This document shows positions 1-6,435 of a stretch of 13,727 nt of DNA, one piece after another. The translations under genes were made by a program, and so were the position numbers. A model generated the notes under the pieces. That model did not search any database, was not told the DNA's origin, and worked only from the letters and a program-made list of their open reading frames with translations. Source of the DNA: Pseudomonadota bacterium (lineage in GTDB: Bacteria > Pseudomonadota > Gammaproteobacteria > Steroidobacterales > Steroidobacteraceae). The stretch covers positions 1 through 13,727 of the forward strand of contig CANGMU010000042.1 of NCBI GenBank assembly GCA_947454665.1, written 5' to 3'. Position 1 is the first letter of the stretch. Each line of letters begins with the position of its first letter.

Positions 1-596
1 CGGACGACCGGCGTGGTGTATTCGGCGTGTGCGACGACGTAATTGACGAGCGGCGTAGCGGGACGAGCGCCCGCAGGATGCGTGTCCAAGGGTGTCGTGT
101 AACTTGGCAGCGCAGCCCTGTCCCCCACGGCCTGCACGGCCATTCCAGACGGCGCAGCGCGTTCCCCGACGACTGTCGCAGGCACCACGGACTGGGTGGT
201 GGTCGCCAGCAAGGCCGGCGACTGGGGCGCCTGGTTGCGCATGACGACGATGGCCATGAGGGCGACGCCGGCAGCCAACCCGGAACCGAGGGCCATCGTG
301 CGCCAGCGTGAGGCCACCGGGACCGGCGCCGCGGGCACCCCCGACGACGACTCGACGGCCAGCACGGGCTCCCGCTCCAGGGCGAGACCGACGCGGTCCG
401 CGAGGCCGAGGCGACCGCGGGCCGGCAGCGCCAACGGGTCGCCGCGCAAGCTGGCGCCAATCACTGCATAGCGGCTCCAGCTTGCCCGCAATGCGGGATC
501 CTTGAGGAGCCGCCGGGTGACCAACTCCGCCTGAGCGGGATCCAACTCCCCGTCAAACAGTGCGGAAACCTGGCTGTTGCGTTCCTGTTCGTTCAT
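1..596 (-). CDS. rseA: Anti-sigma-E factor RseA (MucA-like), 3' end off the window
   Basis: I translated this by hand because the frame stays open to the window edge; 198 codons are visible. RseA is a single-pass inner-membrane protein. Its cytoplasmic N-terminal domain holds RpoE inactive until envelope stress triggers stepwise proteolysis. The sequence starts MNEQERNSQVSALFDGELD, the classical RseA N-domain opening (an 'xxSxLxDGEL' pattern). Around residues 38-59 it has a WSRYAVIGASLRGDPL block, also typical of the family. One hydrophobic segment at about residues 100-119 is the membrane anchor, followed by a Pro/Ala/Thr-rich periplasmic part ending in LVNYVVAHAEYTTPVV. The E. coli protein has about 216 residues, so only a short tail is missing. 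The ATG overlaps the rpoE stop codon (ATGA) and has AGGAG five bases upstream, so translation is coupled to rpoE. rseB/mucB would be expected next, outside the window. Confidence 0.93.
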   Translation of the reverse strand, partial: MNEQERNSQVSALFDGELDPAQAELVTRRLLKDPALRASWSRYAVIGASLRGDPLALPARGRLGLADRVGLALEREPVLAVESSSGVPAAPVPVASRWRTMALGSGLAAGVALMAIVVMRNQAPQSPALLATTTQSVVPATVVGERAAPSGMAVQAVGDRAALPSYTTPLDTHPAGARPATPLVNYVVAHAEYTTPVV

Positions 597-1201
597 CCCA
601 ACTCCTCGGCACGTCCCAGACCGCCCTCGAAGACTTCGGCGAGCTTGCGATCAATGGCCTCGCGGGCCCTGAAGATGCGCGACCTGACGGTGCCCACCGG
701 ACAGTCCATCGTGGCCGCGATTTCCTCGTAACTGAGCCCTTCCAGTTCCCTGAGCACGATCGCCGTGCGCAGGTCTTCCGGCAGCGCATCGATCGACCGG
801 TTGACGATCGTCCGGATCTCTTCCGTCAACACCAGCGCTTCGGGCGTCTCGGTATCGGCCAGCCGCGCCTGCATGTCGTAAGAAGATTCCGCATCCTGCA
901 GGTCGAGGTCGAAACCAACCGGATTGCGATCGCGTGACACGATGGCGTTCTTGGCCGTGTTGATCGCGATCCGGTACAGCCAGGTGTAGAACGCGCTGTC
1001 CCCGCGGAAATTCGGCAGCGCCCGGTAAGCCTTGATGAAGGCCTCCTGCGCCACGTCTTCCGCATCAGCCGGGTCGCGCATGTACCGCATCACGAGCTTG
1101 ACCACCTTGTGCTGGTACTTGAGCACCAGTACGTCGAACGCGCTCTTGTCCCCGCGCTGAACGCGTTGCACCAGGCTCAGGTCGCTCGCGTCGGCGCTCA
1201 T
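593..1201 (-). CDS. rpoE: RNA polymerase sigma-E factor (ECF family)
   Basis: The product is the extracytoplasmic-stress sigma factor of 202 residues, close to the E. coli length. It directs RNA polymerase to envelope-stress promoters. Region 2 (about residues 22-92) contains the near-invariant blocks VLKYQHKV, AQEAFIKAYRAL and FRGDSAFYTWLYRIAINTAKN. Region 4 (about 130-187) contains LPEDLRTAIVLRELEGLSYE and the helix-turn-helix followed by CPVGTVRSRIFRAREAID. These match E. coli RpoE very closely, which separates it from more distant ECF groups. The linker at residues 93-125 is more divergent. rseA follows with an overlapping start. Upstream, about 100 bp separate it from ygfX, and that gap holds a candidate sigma-E promoter, so autoregulation is likely. 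Read-through from the sdh operon is also possible. The Shine-Dalgarno (GGGAG) lies 13 bases from the ATG, which is rather far. Confidence 0.97.
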   Translation of the reverse strand: MSADASDLSLVQRVQRGDKSAFDVLVLKYQHKVVKLVMRYMRDPADAEDVAQEAFIKAYRALPNFRGDSAFYTWLYRIAINTAKNAIVSRDRNPVGFDLDLQDAESSYDMQARLADTETPEALVLTEEIRTIVNRSIDALPEDLRTAIVLRELEGLSYEEIAATMDCPVGTVRSRIFRAREAIDRKLAEVFEGGLGRAEELG

Positions 1202-1248
1202 CTGCAGTCACGAACTCCCGCGTGGCGGTCGCACGCCCTGCGACCTGA

Positions 1249-1276
1249 ATGGACAGCCTTCGGCAAGGAAAGTTCG
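1249..1276 (-). promoter_or_regulatory. Candidate sigma-E promoter driving rpoE-rseA
   Basis: On the minus strand there is CGAACTT (1276-1270), exactly 15 bases, then GTCCAT (1254-1249). The sigma-E consensus is GGAACTT - about 15 bases - GTCNAA, so the -35 matches in six of seven positions and the -10 in GTCNA. The predicted transcript would start near 1243, leaving a leader of roughly 40 bases before the rpoE ATG. rpoE genes commonly have such a self-recognised promoter. The assignment rests on motif and position only. Confidence 0.6.
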
Positions 1277-1280
1277 ATGC

Positions 1281-1321
1281 CGGACGGACAAGCCTGCAGC
1301 TTACCGCAGTTCGTCCGTCCG
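1281..1321. repeat. GC-rich inverted repeat spanning the ygfX stop codon
   Basis: CGGACGGAC (1281-1289) is a perfect 9-bp inverted repeat of GTCCGTCCG (1313-1321). Inside it, CTGC (1294-1297) can pair with GCAG (1306-1309), giving a two-part stem-loop that contains the ygfX TAA (1303-1301 on the minus strand). No T-run follows on either strand, so it is not a standard intrinsic terminator. It ends five bases before the -35 of the candidate rpoE promoter. It could be a partial transcription barrier between sdh/ygfX and rpoE, an mRNA-stabilising hairpin, or a protein-binding palindrome. Confidence 0.5.
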
Positions 1322-1720
1322 ACGGCCCAGGCGACGCAGCGCACGCCACAGCGAGGCAGCCTCGGCGGGCGGCAACGCGCGGGAGTCGATGAAGACCCGA
1401 TAGCGACGCCTGCCCTGCAGCAGCAGCCAGGCAAACCGGCCAGCACGGAGACTGCCATGGCACAGGTGCACCGCTTCCCGTTCGCCACGGGACGACTGGA
1501 CTTCGAAGCCCTCGGCGTCCCAGGCAAGCCCGAGGACGGCCCCTCCCCCTTGCCGCAGCAGATCCCTGCGCAGCGCCGGCACCGCGAACAGGGACGCCAG
1601 AGCCGCCAAGAGAGTGCGGGGCAACCGCCCCTCGCCCGCGGGCAACGCAGCCAGAACGGGCAGGATCAGGAGGAGGAATGACCAGGCCAGCGCCACGGAA
1701 TAGGCCGGTCGCAGCAGCAC
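1301..1720 (-). CDS. ygfX: YgfX-family inner-membrane protein (CptA-like)
   Basis: This is a small membrane protein of the YgfX family, usually encoded right after sdhE. Two hydrophobic segments lie near the N-terminus (VALAWSFLLLILPVLAAL, then LPRTLLAALASLFAVPAL), followed by a soluble basic C-terminal domain of about 90 residues. That topology fits E. coli YgfX (135 residues). A longer frame opens at a GTG at 1795, but that would overlap sdhE by 65 bases and add 25 low-complexity residues. I prefer the GTG at 1720: it gives 139 residues, starts VLLRPAYSVALAW like the family N-terminus, lies ten bases after the sdhE stop and has AAGG upstream. The family was once called the toxin of a CptAB toxin-antitoxin pair. 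Its partner is now understood as an SDH flavinylation factor, so the toxin role is uncertain. Sequence conservation in this family is low; the context is the strongest evidence. Confidence 0.82.
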   Translation of the reverse strand: MLLRPAYSVALAWSFLLLILPVLAALPAGEGRLPRTLLAALASLFAVPALRRDLLRQGGGAVLGLAWDAEGFEVQSSRGEREAVHLCHGSLRAGRFAWLLLQGRRRYRVFIDSRALPPAEAASLWRALRRLGRRTDELR

Positions 1721-1730
1721 CTCGCAGCCT

Positions 1731-1988
1731 TCAGCCGGGCGGCTTTCGGAGCTGGTCGATGAGGGGCTGGAGTTCGGTATCTTCGGCAGGGACACCCGCT
1801 ACGAGATACGCCGCGATCTGCGGGTCCGGCAATTCGAGAAAAGACTCAAATCGCCCCCTTTCCGCCTCGGAAGCAGCGGGCCAGCGCTCGCGCAGGTAGC
1901 GCGTGAGCAGGAGGTCCAGCTCTTTCATGCCACGACGGCAACGCCAGCCCAGACGACCGACGCGTCCCGCTTCGTCTGGCGTGCTCAG
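1731..1988 (-). CDS. sdhE: SdhE, succinate dehydrogenase FAD assembly factor, probable CTG start
   Basis: SdhE promotes covalent attachment of FAD to SdhA. The first in-frame ATG (1928) would begin at MKELD and cut off the RGxxE motif required for flavinylation. Reading upstream in frame gives LGWRCRRGMKELD, the hallmark of the family (E. coli has WACRRGMRELD), so the true start must lie further upstream. No ATG, GTG or TTG is available in that stretch. A CTG at 1988-1986 overlaps the sdhB stop as CTGA, with GGAG eight bases before it, exactly the layout of a coupled ATGA junction. This start gives 85 residues, the normal SdhE length. The conserved ELPDPQIAAYL segment and the acidic C-terminal helix are present. 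The gene identity is secure; the CTG start is inferred from motif retention, Shine-Dalgarno spacing and length. Confidence 0.88.
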   Translation of the reverse strand: MSTPDEAGRVGRLGWRCRRGMKELDLLLTRYLRERWPAASEAERGRFESFLELPDPQIAAYLVAGVPAEDTELQPLIDQLRKPPG

Positions 1989-2773
1989 TGCTCGCGCTCC
2001 GCGAGCATCGACTTGATTTCGCCGATGGCCTTGGCCGGATTGAGGTCCTTCGGGCAGGCCTCGGCACAGTTCATGATCGTGTGGCAGCGATACAGCCGGA
2101 AAGCATCGTCGAGCGCATCAAGCCGCTCGCCAGTCGCATCGTCACGGCTATCGATGATCCAGCGATAGGCCGCGAGCAAGGCAGCCGGCCCCAGGTAGCG
2201 GTCCGAGTTCCACCAGTAGCTCGGACAGGACGTGGAGCAGCAGGCGCAGAGGATGCAGGCCGACGGGCGGTCGATCTTTTCCTGGTCTTCCTTGGACTGC
2301 AGGCGTTCGCTGTCCGGCGGCGCCGGCGTGCGCGTGGTGAGCCAAGGCTTGACGGCGGCGTACTGCGCGTAGAACTGCGTGAGGTCCGGGATGAGGTCCT
2401 TCACCACCGGCATGTGCGGCAGCGGATAGATCTTCACGTCAGCGCTCTTAACGTCGCTGCAGGCCTTCGTGCAGGCCAGCGTGTTGACCCCATCGATGTT
2501 CATCGCACAGGAACCGCAAATGCCTTCGCGGCAGGAACGGCGGAAGGCGAGCGTCGAGTCGACCTCGTTCTTGATCTTCAGCAGCGCGTCGAGAACCATC
2601 GGGCCGCAGGCGGCCATATCGATCTCGTAGCTGTCGATGCGCGGGTTCTCGCCGCTGTCCGGATCGAAACGGTAGATGCGGAAGGTGCGCGGCTTCTTCG
2701 CGCCCGCGGGTGCCGCGTGCTGCTTGCCGTTCTTGTTGATCCGCGAGTTGGGCGGGAGCAGGAATTCAGCCAT
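1985..2773 (-). CDS. sdhB: Succinate dehydrogenase iron-sulfur subunit
   Basis: This is the electron-transfer subunit of complex II, passing electrons from the SdhA FAD to ubiquinone at the SdhCD anchor. In 262 residues all cluster ligands are visible. The 2Fe-2S site is CREGICGSC plus a later Cys (C81, C86, C89, C101). The 4Fe-4S site is CILCACC (C173, C176, C179), and C183 begins the 3Fe-4S set, completed by CHTIMNCAEACP (C230, C236, C240). The protein is longer than E. coli SdhB (about 238) because of an N-terminal extension of some 25 residues rich in Lys and Ala, a form seen in several proteobacteria. It starts at the ATG 30 bases after sdhA, with AGGAA upstream. Its stop overlaps the proposed CTG start of sdhE. 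Confidence 0.98.
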   Translation of the reverse strand: MAEFLLPPNSRINKNGKQHAAPAGAKKPRTFRIYRFDPDSGENPRIDSYEIDMAACGPMVLDALLKIKNEVDSTLAFRRSCREGICGSCAMNIDGVNTLACTKACSDVKSADVKIYPLPHMPVVKDLIPDLTQFYAQYAAVKPWLTTRTPAPPDSERLQSKEDQEKIDRPSACILCACCSTSCPSYWWNSDRYLGPAALLAAYRWIIDSRDDATGERLDALDDAFRLYRCHTIMNCAEACPKDLNPAKAIGEIKSMLAEREH

Positions 2774-2803
2774 GACGAAAGGTTCCTGGTTCTAGATCGC
2801 CGA

Positions 2804-4579
2804 TCAGTACGTGCGCGCCTTCGGCGCAACCGTCTCGACGTCGGTGGTCAGCGTGTTGAGGTGGACCGGCCGGGCATCCAGGCGCGTGGCGCCCGACGCA
2901 TCGACCCAGCACAGCGAGTGCTTCATCCAGTTCACGTCATCACGGTCCTTGTAGTCCTCGCGCGCGTGGGCGCCGCGGCTTTCCTTGCGGTTGCCGGCCG
3001 AGACGATCGTCGCCGTCGCCTGCAGCAGCAGGTTTTCCAGCTCCATCGTCTCGATGAGGTCCGTATTCCAGATGAGGCCGCGGTCGCTGACCTTCACATC
3101 CGAGAAACTGGCGAAGGTCTTCGCGAGCTTCTCGCGGCCCTCGTCGAGCGAGGACTGGGTGCGGAACACGGCGGCGTCGCGCTGCATGGTCTGCTGCATC
3201 TCGAGGCGGATCTCCGCCGTGCCGCGCGAGCCGTTCGCATGGCGCAGGCGATCAAGGCGCGCGACGGCCTGGTCTGCAGAATCCTTGCGCAGCGGACGAT
3301 GCGACGTGCCCGGCTTGAGCGTCTCGGCGCAATGGCGCGCAGCCTCCCGACCGAAGACGACAAGATCCAGCAGCGAATTCGAACCGAGGCGGTTCGCACC
3401 GTGGACCGATACACAGGCCGCCTCGCCGACAGCGAGCAAGCCCGGGACGACCGTGTCATCCGCGCCGCTGACCACTTCTCCGTGGTAATTGCAGGGGATG
3501 CCGCCCATGTTGTAATGCACCGTGGGGATCACCGGGATCGGCTCGCGGTTCACGTCCACGCCCGCGAAGATGCGCGCGCTCTCTGCGATACCAGGCAGAC
3601 GCTCCTTGATGACCTCGGGTCCCAGGTGCTCGAGGTGCAGGTGGATGTGGTCACCCAGCTCACCGACTCCGTGGCCGGCGCGGATCTCCATCGTCATCGC
3701 GCGGCTGACGACATCGCGAGAAGCCAGATCCTTCGCGTTGGGCGCATAGCGCTCCATGAAACGCTCGCCCTTGGAGTTGGTGACATAGCCACCCTCACCT
3801 CGCGCGCCTTCCGTGATGAGGCAGCCCGAGCCATAGATGCCCGTCGGGTGGAACTGCACGAACTCCATGTCCTGCACGGGCAGGCCGGCGCGCAGCACCA
3901 TGCCGCCGCCGTCGCCTGTGCAGGTGTGCGCCGACGTCGCGGAGAAATAAGCGCGGCCATAGCCACCCGTCGCCAGCACCACGCGGTGGGCGCGAAAGCG
4001 GTGCAGCGAGCCGTCGGCCAGGTTCAGCGCGGTGACGCCGCGGCAGGCGCCGTCTTCCATGATGAGGTCGAGCGCGAAATATTCGATGAAGAACTCGGCC
4101 TCGTTCTTGATCGACTGCTGGTACAGCGTGTGGAGCATCGCGTGGCCAGTGCGGTCGGCCGCGGCGCAAGTGCGCTGCGCGATGCCCTTGCCGTATTCAG
4201 TGGTCATGCCGCCGAAGGGACGCTGGTAGATGCGGCCCTCGCCCGTGCGGGAGAACGGCACGCCGTAGTGTTCCAGTTCGATGACGGCAGCCGGGGCTTC
4301 CTTGCACATGAACTCGATCGCGTCCTGGTCACCGAGCCAGTCGGAGCCCTTGACCGTGTCGTACATGTGCCAGCGCCAGTCGTCCGGCCCCATGTTGCCC
4401 AGCGCGGCGCTGATGCCGCCCTGTGCCGCGACCGTGTGGCTGCGCGTGGGGAAGACCTTGGTGAGGCAGGCCGTGGAAAGACCGGCTTCGGCCAGGCCCA
4501 GCGTGGCACGCAGGCCGGCGCCACCGGCGCCGACAACCACGACGTCATAGGTGTGTTCAGTGAAGGTGTAGGCAGACAT
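2804..4579 (-). CDS. sdhA: Succinate dehydrogenase flavoprotein subunit
   Basis: SdhA oxidises succinate to fumarate in the TCA cycle using covalently bound FAD on the cytoplasmic face of complex II. The 591-residue length matches the family. Visible motifs are the Rossmann dinucleotide motif VVVVGAGGAGLRA (about 14-26), the FAD-linking histidine in TRSHTVAAQGG (H48), the substrate loop QFHPTGIYGSG (H244), the catalytic arginine in SRDVVSRAM (R293), HYNMGG (H355) and NRLGSNSLLDL (R397). The C-terminal cap contains the WNTDLIETMELENLL block. All active-site residues are present. It starts at the ATG 24 bases after sdhD. Assembly helpers for this subunit are encoded at both ends of the operon. 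Confidence 0.99.
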   Translation of the reverse strand: MSAYTFTEHTYDVVVVGAGGAGLRATLGLAEAGLSTACLTKVFPTRSHTVAAQGGISAALGNMGPDDWRWHMYDTVKGSDWLGDQDAIEFMCKEAPAAVIELEHYGVPFSRTGEGRIYQRPFGGMTTEYGKGIAQRTCAAADRTGHAMLHTLYQQSIKNEAEFFIEYFALDLIMEDGACRGVTALNLADGSLHRFRAHRVVLATGGYGRAYFSATSAHTCTGDGGGMVLRAGLPVQDMEFVQFHPTGIYGSGCLITEGARGEGGYVTNSKGERFMERYAPNAKDLASRDVVSRAMTMEIRAGHGVGELGDHIHLHLEHLGPEVIKERLPGIAESARIFAGVDVNREPIPVIPTVHYNMGGIPCNYHGEVVSGADDTVVPGLLAVGEAACVSVHGANRLGSNSLLDLVVFGREAARHCAETLKPGTSHRPLRKDSADQAVARLDRLRHANGSRGTAEIRLEMQQTMQRDAAVFRTQSSLDEGREKLAKTFASFSDVKVSDRGLIWNTDLIETMELENLLLQATATIVSAGNRKESRGAHAREDYKDRDDVNWMKHSLCWVDASGATRLDARPVHLNTLTTDVETVAPKARTY

Positions 4580-4603
4580 GATCGTTGCGTGTTCCGTGAT
4601 CGG

Positions 4604-4987
4604 TCAGTGCGCGCCGAAGGCGATCTTCAGCACGGCGAAGAGGCCGCCCGCGGCGACCAGGACGTGGACGAACTGCGAGGCGGTGATCGCGAACAGCTTC
4701 AAGCCGTGGCCGTGGACATAGTCCTCGATGATGACCTGCACGCCCAGCTTCGAGTGCCAGGCAGAAGCAGCCACGAACAGGCAAGCCAGCACCGCCTGCC
4801 AGGGCGAAGACAACCACGCGACCACTGCGGCGTAGCCGAAGCCACCCATCGAAAGCAGCGAACAGACGAACCACACGGACAGCGGCACCAGCGCAAAGGC
4901 CGAGACGCGGTGGAGCGCCAGCCAGTGGTGCACGCCATTACGGGCCGAGCCGCGGCGCAGGCCGCGCGTCACGTTGGCGCCGCTCAC
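4604..4987 (-). CDS. sdhD: Succinate dehydrogenase membrane anchor SdhD
   Basis: This is the second membrane subunit of complex II, which binds heme b and ubiquinone together with SdhC. The open frame extends upstream to 5164, but that part lies antisense-free inside sdhC and is not SdhD-like. The GTG at 4987 overlaps the sdhC stop (GTGA), has a G-rich stretch upstream and gives 127 residues, the normal size. Three hydrophobic segments are visible. H78, in SAWHSKLGVQVIIEDY, aligns with the heme ligand (E. coli H71), and D89-Y90, eleven and twelve residues later, match the quinone-site Asp-Tyr. The N-terminal RNGVHHWLALHRVSA block matches SdhD of other gammaproteobacteria. Translation is coupled to sdhC. 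Confidence 0.94.
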   Translation of the reverse strand: MSGANVTRGLRRGSARNGVHHWLALHRVSAFALVPLSVWFVCSLLSMGGFGYAAVVAWLSSPWQAVLACLFVAASAWHSKLGVQVIIEDYVHGHGLKLFAITASQFVHVLVAAGGLFAVLKIAFGAH

Positions 4988-5376
4988 GGACGCACCCCCG
5001 TCGGGCAGAAGAAGAGATAAAGCAGGCCCACCGAGACCAATACGACGGCGATGACGAGCCAGCGACCGCTGGCCCGCGCCTGCGGTTTCTCGAAGCCGTA
5101 ACCGAAATCCCAGAAGATGTGGCGGATGCCGGCGCCAAAGTGATAGACGAAAGCGACCAGCCACGCGGCAAGGACAACCTGGAACGGTCCGTGCGCCAGC
5201 GCAGCAGTGACACGCGCGTACGCCTCAGGGCCCGCGGCTGCGGCCATCAGCCAGCAGGCCAGCATCAGGAGCCCGGCCGACAAGGCGATGCCGGTGGCCC
5301 GGTGCAGGATGGACAGGGACATGGTGTACGCGAAGCGATACACCGACAGATGTGGAGACAGGGGTCTGGCTGGCAT
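4984..5376 (-). CDS. sdhC: Succinate dehydrogenase cytochrome b556 subunit SdhC
   Basis: This is a membrane anchor of complex II with 130 residues and three transmembrane helices. The N-terminus PARPLSPHLSVYRF and the block MSLSILHRATGIALS are family signatures; S22 and R26 correspond to the ubiquinone-site Ser and Arg (E. coli S27 and R31). The second helix carries VYHFGAGIRHIFWDFGYG. H79 corresponds to the heme b ligand (E. coli H84), and the GIRH motif follows. The ATG at 5376 is preceded by AGGTAGGA at good spacing and lies twelve bases after the stop of the small DUF1674 gene, so it is second in the operon. Confidence 0.97.
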   Translation of the reverse strand: MPARPLSPHLSVYRFAYTMSLSILHRATGIALSAGLLMLACWLMAAAAGPEAYARVTAALAHGPFQVVLAAWLVAFVYHFGAGIRHIFWDFGYGFEKPQARASGRWLVIAVVLVSVGLLYLFFCPTGVRP

Positions 5377-5388
5377 GCGTCCTACCTT

Positions 5389-5559
5389 TCAGAAATCGAT
5401 GCAGCGGCCCTTGCGTTCCCAGTCGCCGTAGCGCGTCGGCTCAGGCCCTTCGGGCCCGCCGATCTCGGGCGGCTTGGGCTTCTCGGCCACAGGCGACAGA
5501 TCCTGTCCCACCGAGGTCTGGCCGTCGGTCAGAAGCGGGTTGTCGCGCATGGGCTGCAT
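5389..5559 (-). CDS. SDHAF4-like (DUF1674) succinate dehydrogenase assembly factor
   Basis: This is a 56-residue protein whose C-terminal half reads EIGGPEGPEPTRYGDWE, then KGRCIDF to the stop. That is the near-invariant signature of DUF1674, the family of mitochondrial SDHAF4 (yeast Sdh8). SDHAF4 binds FAD-loaded SdhA, limits reactive oxygen and aids joining to SdhB. The N-terminal half is poorly conserved and likely disordered, as usual for the family. The frame continues upstream antisense to ygfZ, so the start must be chosen. ATG codons lie at 5559 and 5550 (56 or 53 residues); neither has a clear Shine-Dalgarno, and I give the longer one. It lies 12 bp upstream of sdhC and is probably the first gene of the sdh operon. 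The assignment rests on the motif and on context; a role in bacterial SDH assembly is inferred. Confidence 0.88.
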   Translation of the reverse strand: MQPMRDNPLLTDGQTSVGQDLSPVAEKPKPPEIGGPEGPEPTRYGDWERKGRCIDF

Positions 5560-5607
5560 GGACAGCAATTGTGCCAGAATCGGCAGCCTTTCGTGGGTCC
5601 CTGCCGC
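5560..5607. other. Divergent spacer between the sdh operon and ygfZ
   Basis: This 48-bp spacer separates the DUF1674 start (minus) from the ygfZ start (plus). Promoters for both sides must lie here or inside the flanking genes. On the plus strand TGC-CAGAAT (5572-5580) resembles an extended -10 but lacks a fitting -35. On the minus strand CACAAT (5573-5568) matches four of six -10 positions and also lacks a -35; its transcript would start almost at the 5559 ATG. Both are weak matches and overlap each other. Confidence 0.3.
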
Positions 5608-6435
5608 ATGAAACCTTCCGTATTCACGCCCCTGCCCGAGCTCGGCGTCCTGCTGGTCGCCGGCCCCGACGCGCGTCGGTTCCTGCAGGGCCAGCTTTCC
5701 AACGACCTCGAGCGGCTCGAGCTCGAACCAGGGCTCCGTGCTGGCCTGCACAGCCCCCAGGGGCGGGTCATCGCGATCCTGCAACTGTTCCCGTCCGGCC
5801 AGGACGTGCTGGCCGTGACGTCCCGTGAACTGGTCGCACCCCTTGTAACCCACCTGCGCCGTTACCTGCTGCGGGCGAAAGCACGCGTTGAGGACGCCTG
5901 CGCCGGCCATCGCGTGTTCGGCGTGAGCGATGACGCTGGGCGCCGACTGCTGCTCCTGACCGCCGACGCCGCACCGCTGGGTGGCCAGGAAGGCACTGCC
6001 GAGGATTGGCGGGCGGCAGACATCGCAGACGGCCTGCCCCAGGTCACGACGGCGACCAGCGGCCAGTTCGTGGCGCAGATGCTGAACCTGGACCGGGTCG
6101 GCGGTATTTCCTTCACCAAGGGCTGCTACACCGGGCAGGAAATCATTGCCCGCGCCCATTACAGGGGCCGCGTGAAGCGACGTCTGCAGCGATTCGAAAT
6201 CAGCAACGAGGGTGATCTGGTCTCGGGGCAGCGGATAAGGCTTGCGGATGGCCGTACCGCTGACATTGTGACTGCCGTACGCGTGGACGACAGCCGCCAG
6301 GAGTGCCTTGCTGTGACAGCCCTGCCGGGAACCGGCGCAGACCCTGCCAGCGCAGAGCCCCCGCTGACGGCTGACGATGAGAAGACCGTGTCGTCCCGGC
6401 CCCTGCCGCTGCCCTACGCCCTCGACGAGGGCTAA
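5608..6435 (+). CDS. ygfZ: YgfZ/GcvT-domain folate-binding Fe-S cluster protein
   Basis: YgfZ is a tetrahydrofolate-binding relative of the glycine-cleavage T-protein that supports synthesis or repair of certain Fe-S enzymes. The family signature KGCYTGQE, followed by IIARAHYRGRVKRRL, lies at residues 171-192; C173 corresponds to the functionally important Cys (C228 in E. coli). The N-terminal region VLLVAGPDARRFLQGQLSND is also typical. The frame is open from 5119, but the upstream part is antisense to sdhC. The ATG at 5608 gives 275 residues beginning MKPSVFTPLPELGVLLV, a usual start. It is shorter than E. coli YgfZ (326). It is the only plus-strand gene in the window, divergent from sdh, whose SdhB subunit carries three Fe-S clusters. 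No good Shine-Dalgarno is seen. Its TAA overlaps the stop of the convergent gene. Confidence 0.93.
   Translation: MKPSVFTPLPELGVLLVAGPDARRFLQGQLSNDLERLELEPGLRAGLHSPQGRVIAILQLFPSGQDVLAVTSRELVAPLVTHLRRYLLRAKARVEDACAGHRVFGVSDDAGRRLLLLTADAAPLGGQEGTAEDWRAADIADGLPQVTTATSGQFVAQMLNLDRVGGISFTKGCYTGQEIIARAHYRGRVKRRLQRFEISNEGDLVSGQRIRLADGRTADIVTAVRVDDSRQECLAVTALPGTGADPASAEPPLTADDEKTVSSRPLPLPYALDEG

Noticed and set aside
1301..1988. sdhE-ygfX as a CptAB toxin-antitoxin system
   Set aside because: The small protein has the RGxxE flavinylation motif and sits in the sdh operon. The older toxin-antitoxin label does not fit it well.
1988..5020. A 1010-codon open frame on the plus strand opposite sdhB, sdhA and sdhD
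   Set aside because: It lies fully antisense to three unmistakable sdh genes. Its product is rich in Arg, His, Val and Ala without recognisable domains, as expected from the GC-rich codon bias of the real strand.
5560..6159. Upstream extension of the DUF1674 frame into ygfZ (total 256 codons)
   Set aside because: Only the last 56 codons carry the family signature, and family members are short. The rest is antisense to ygfZ.
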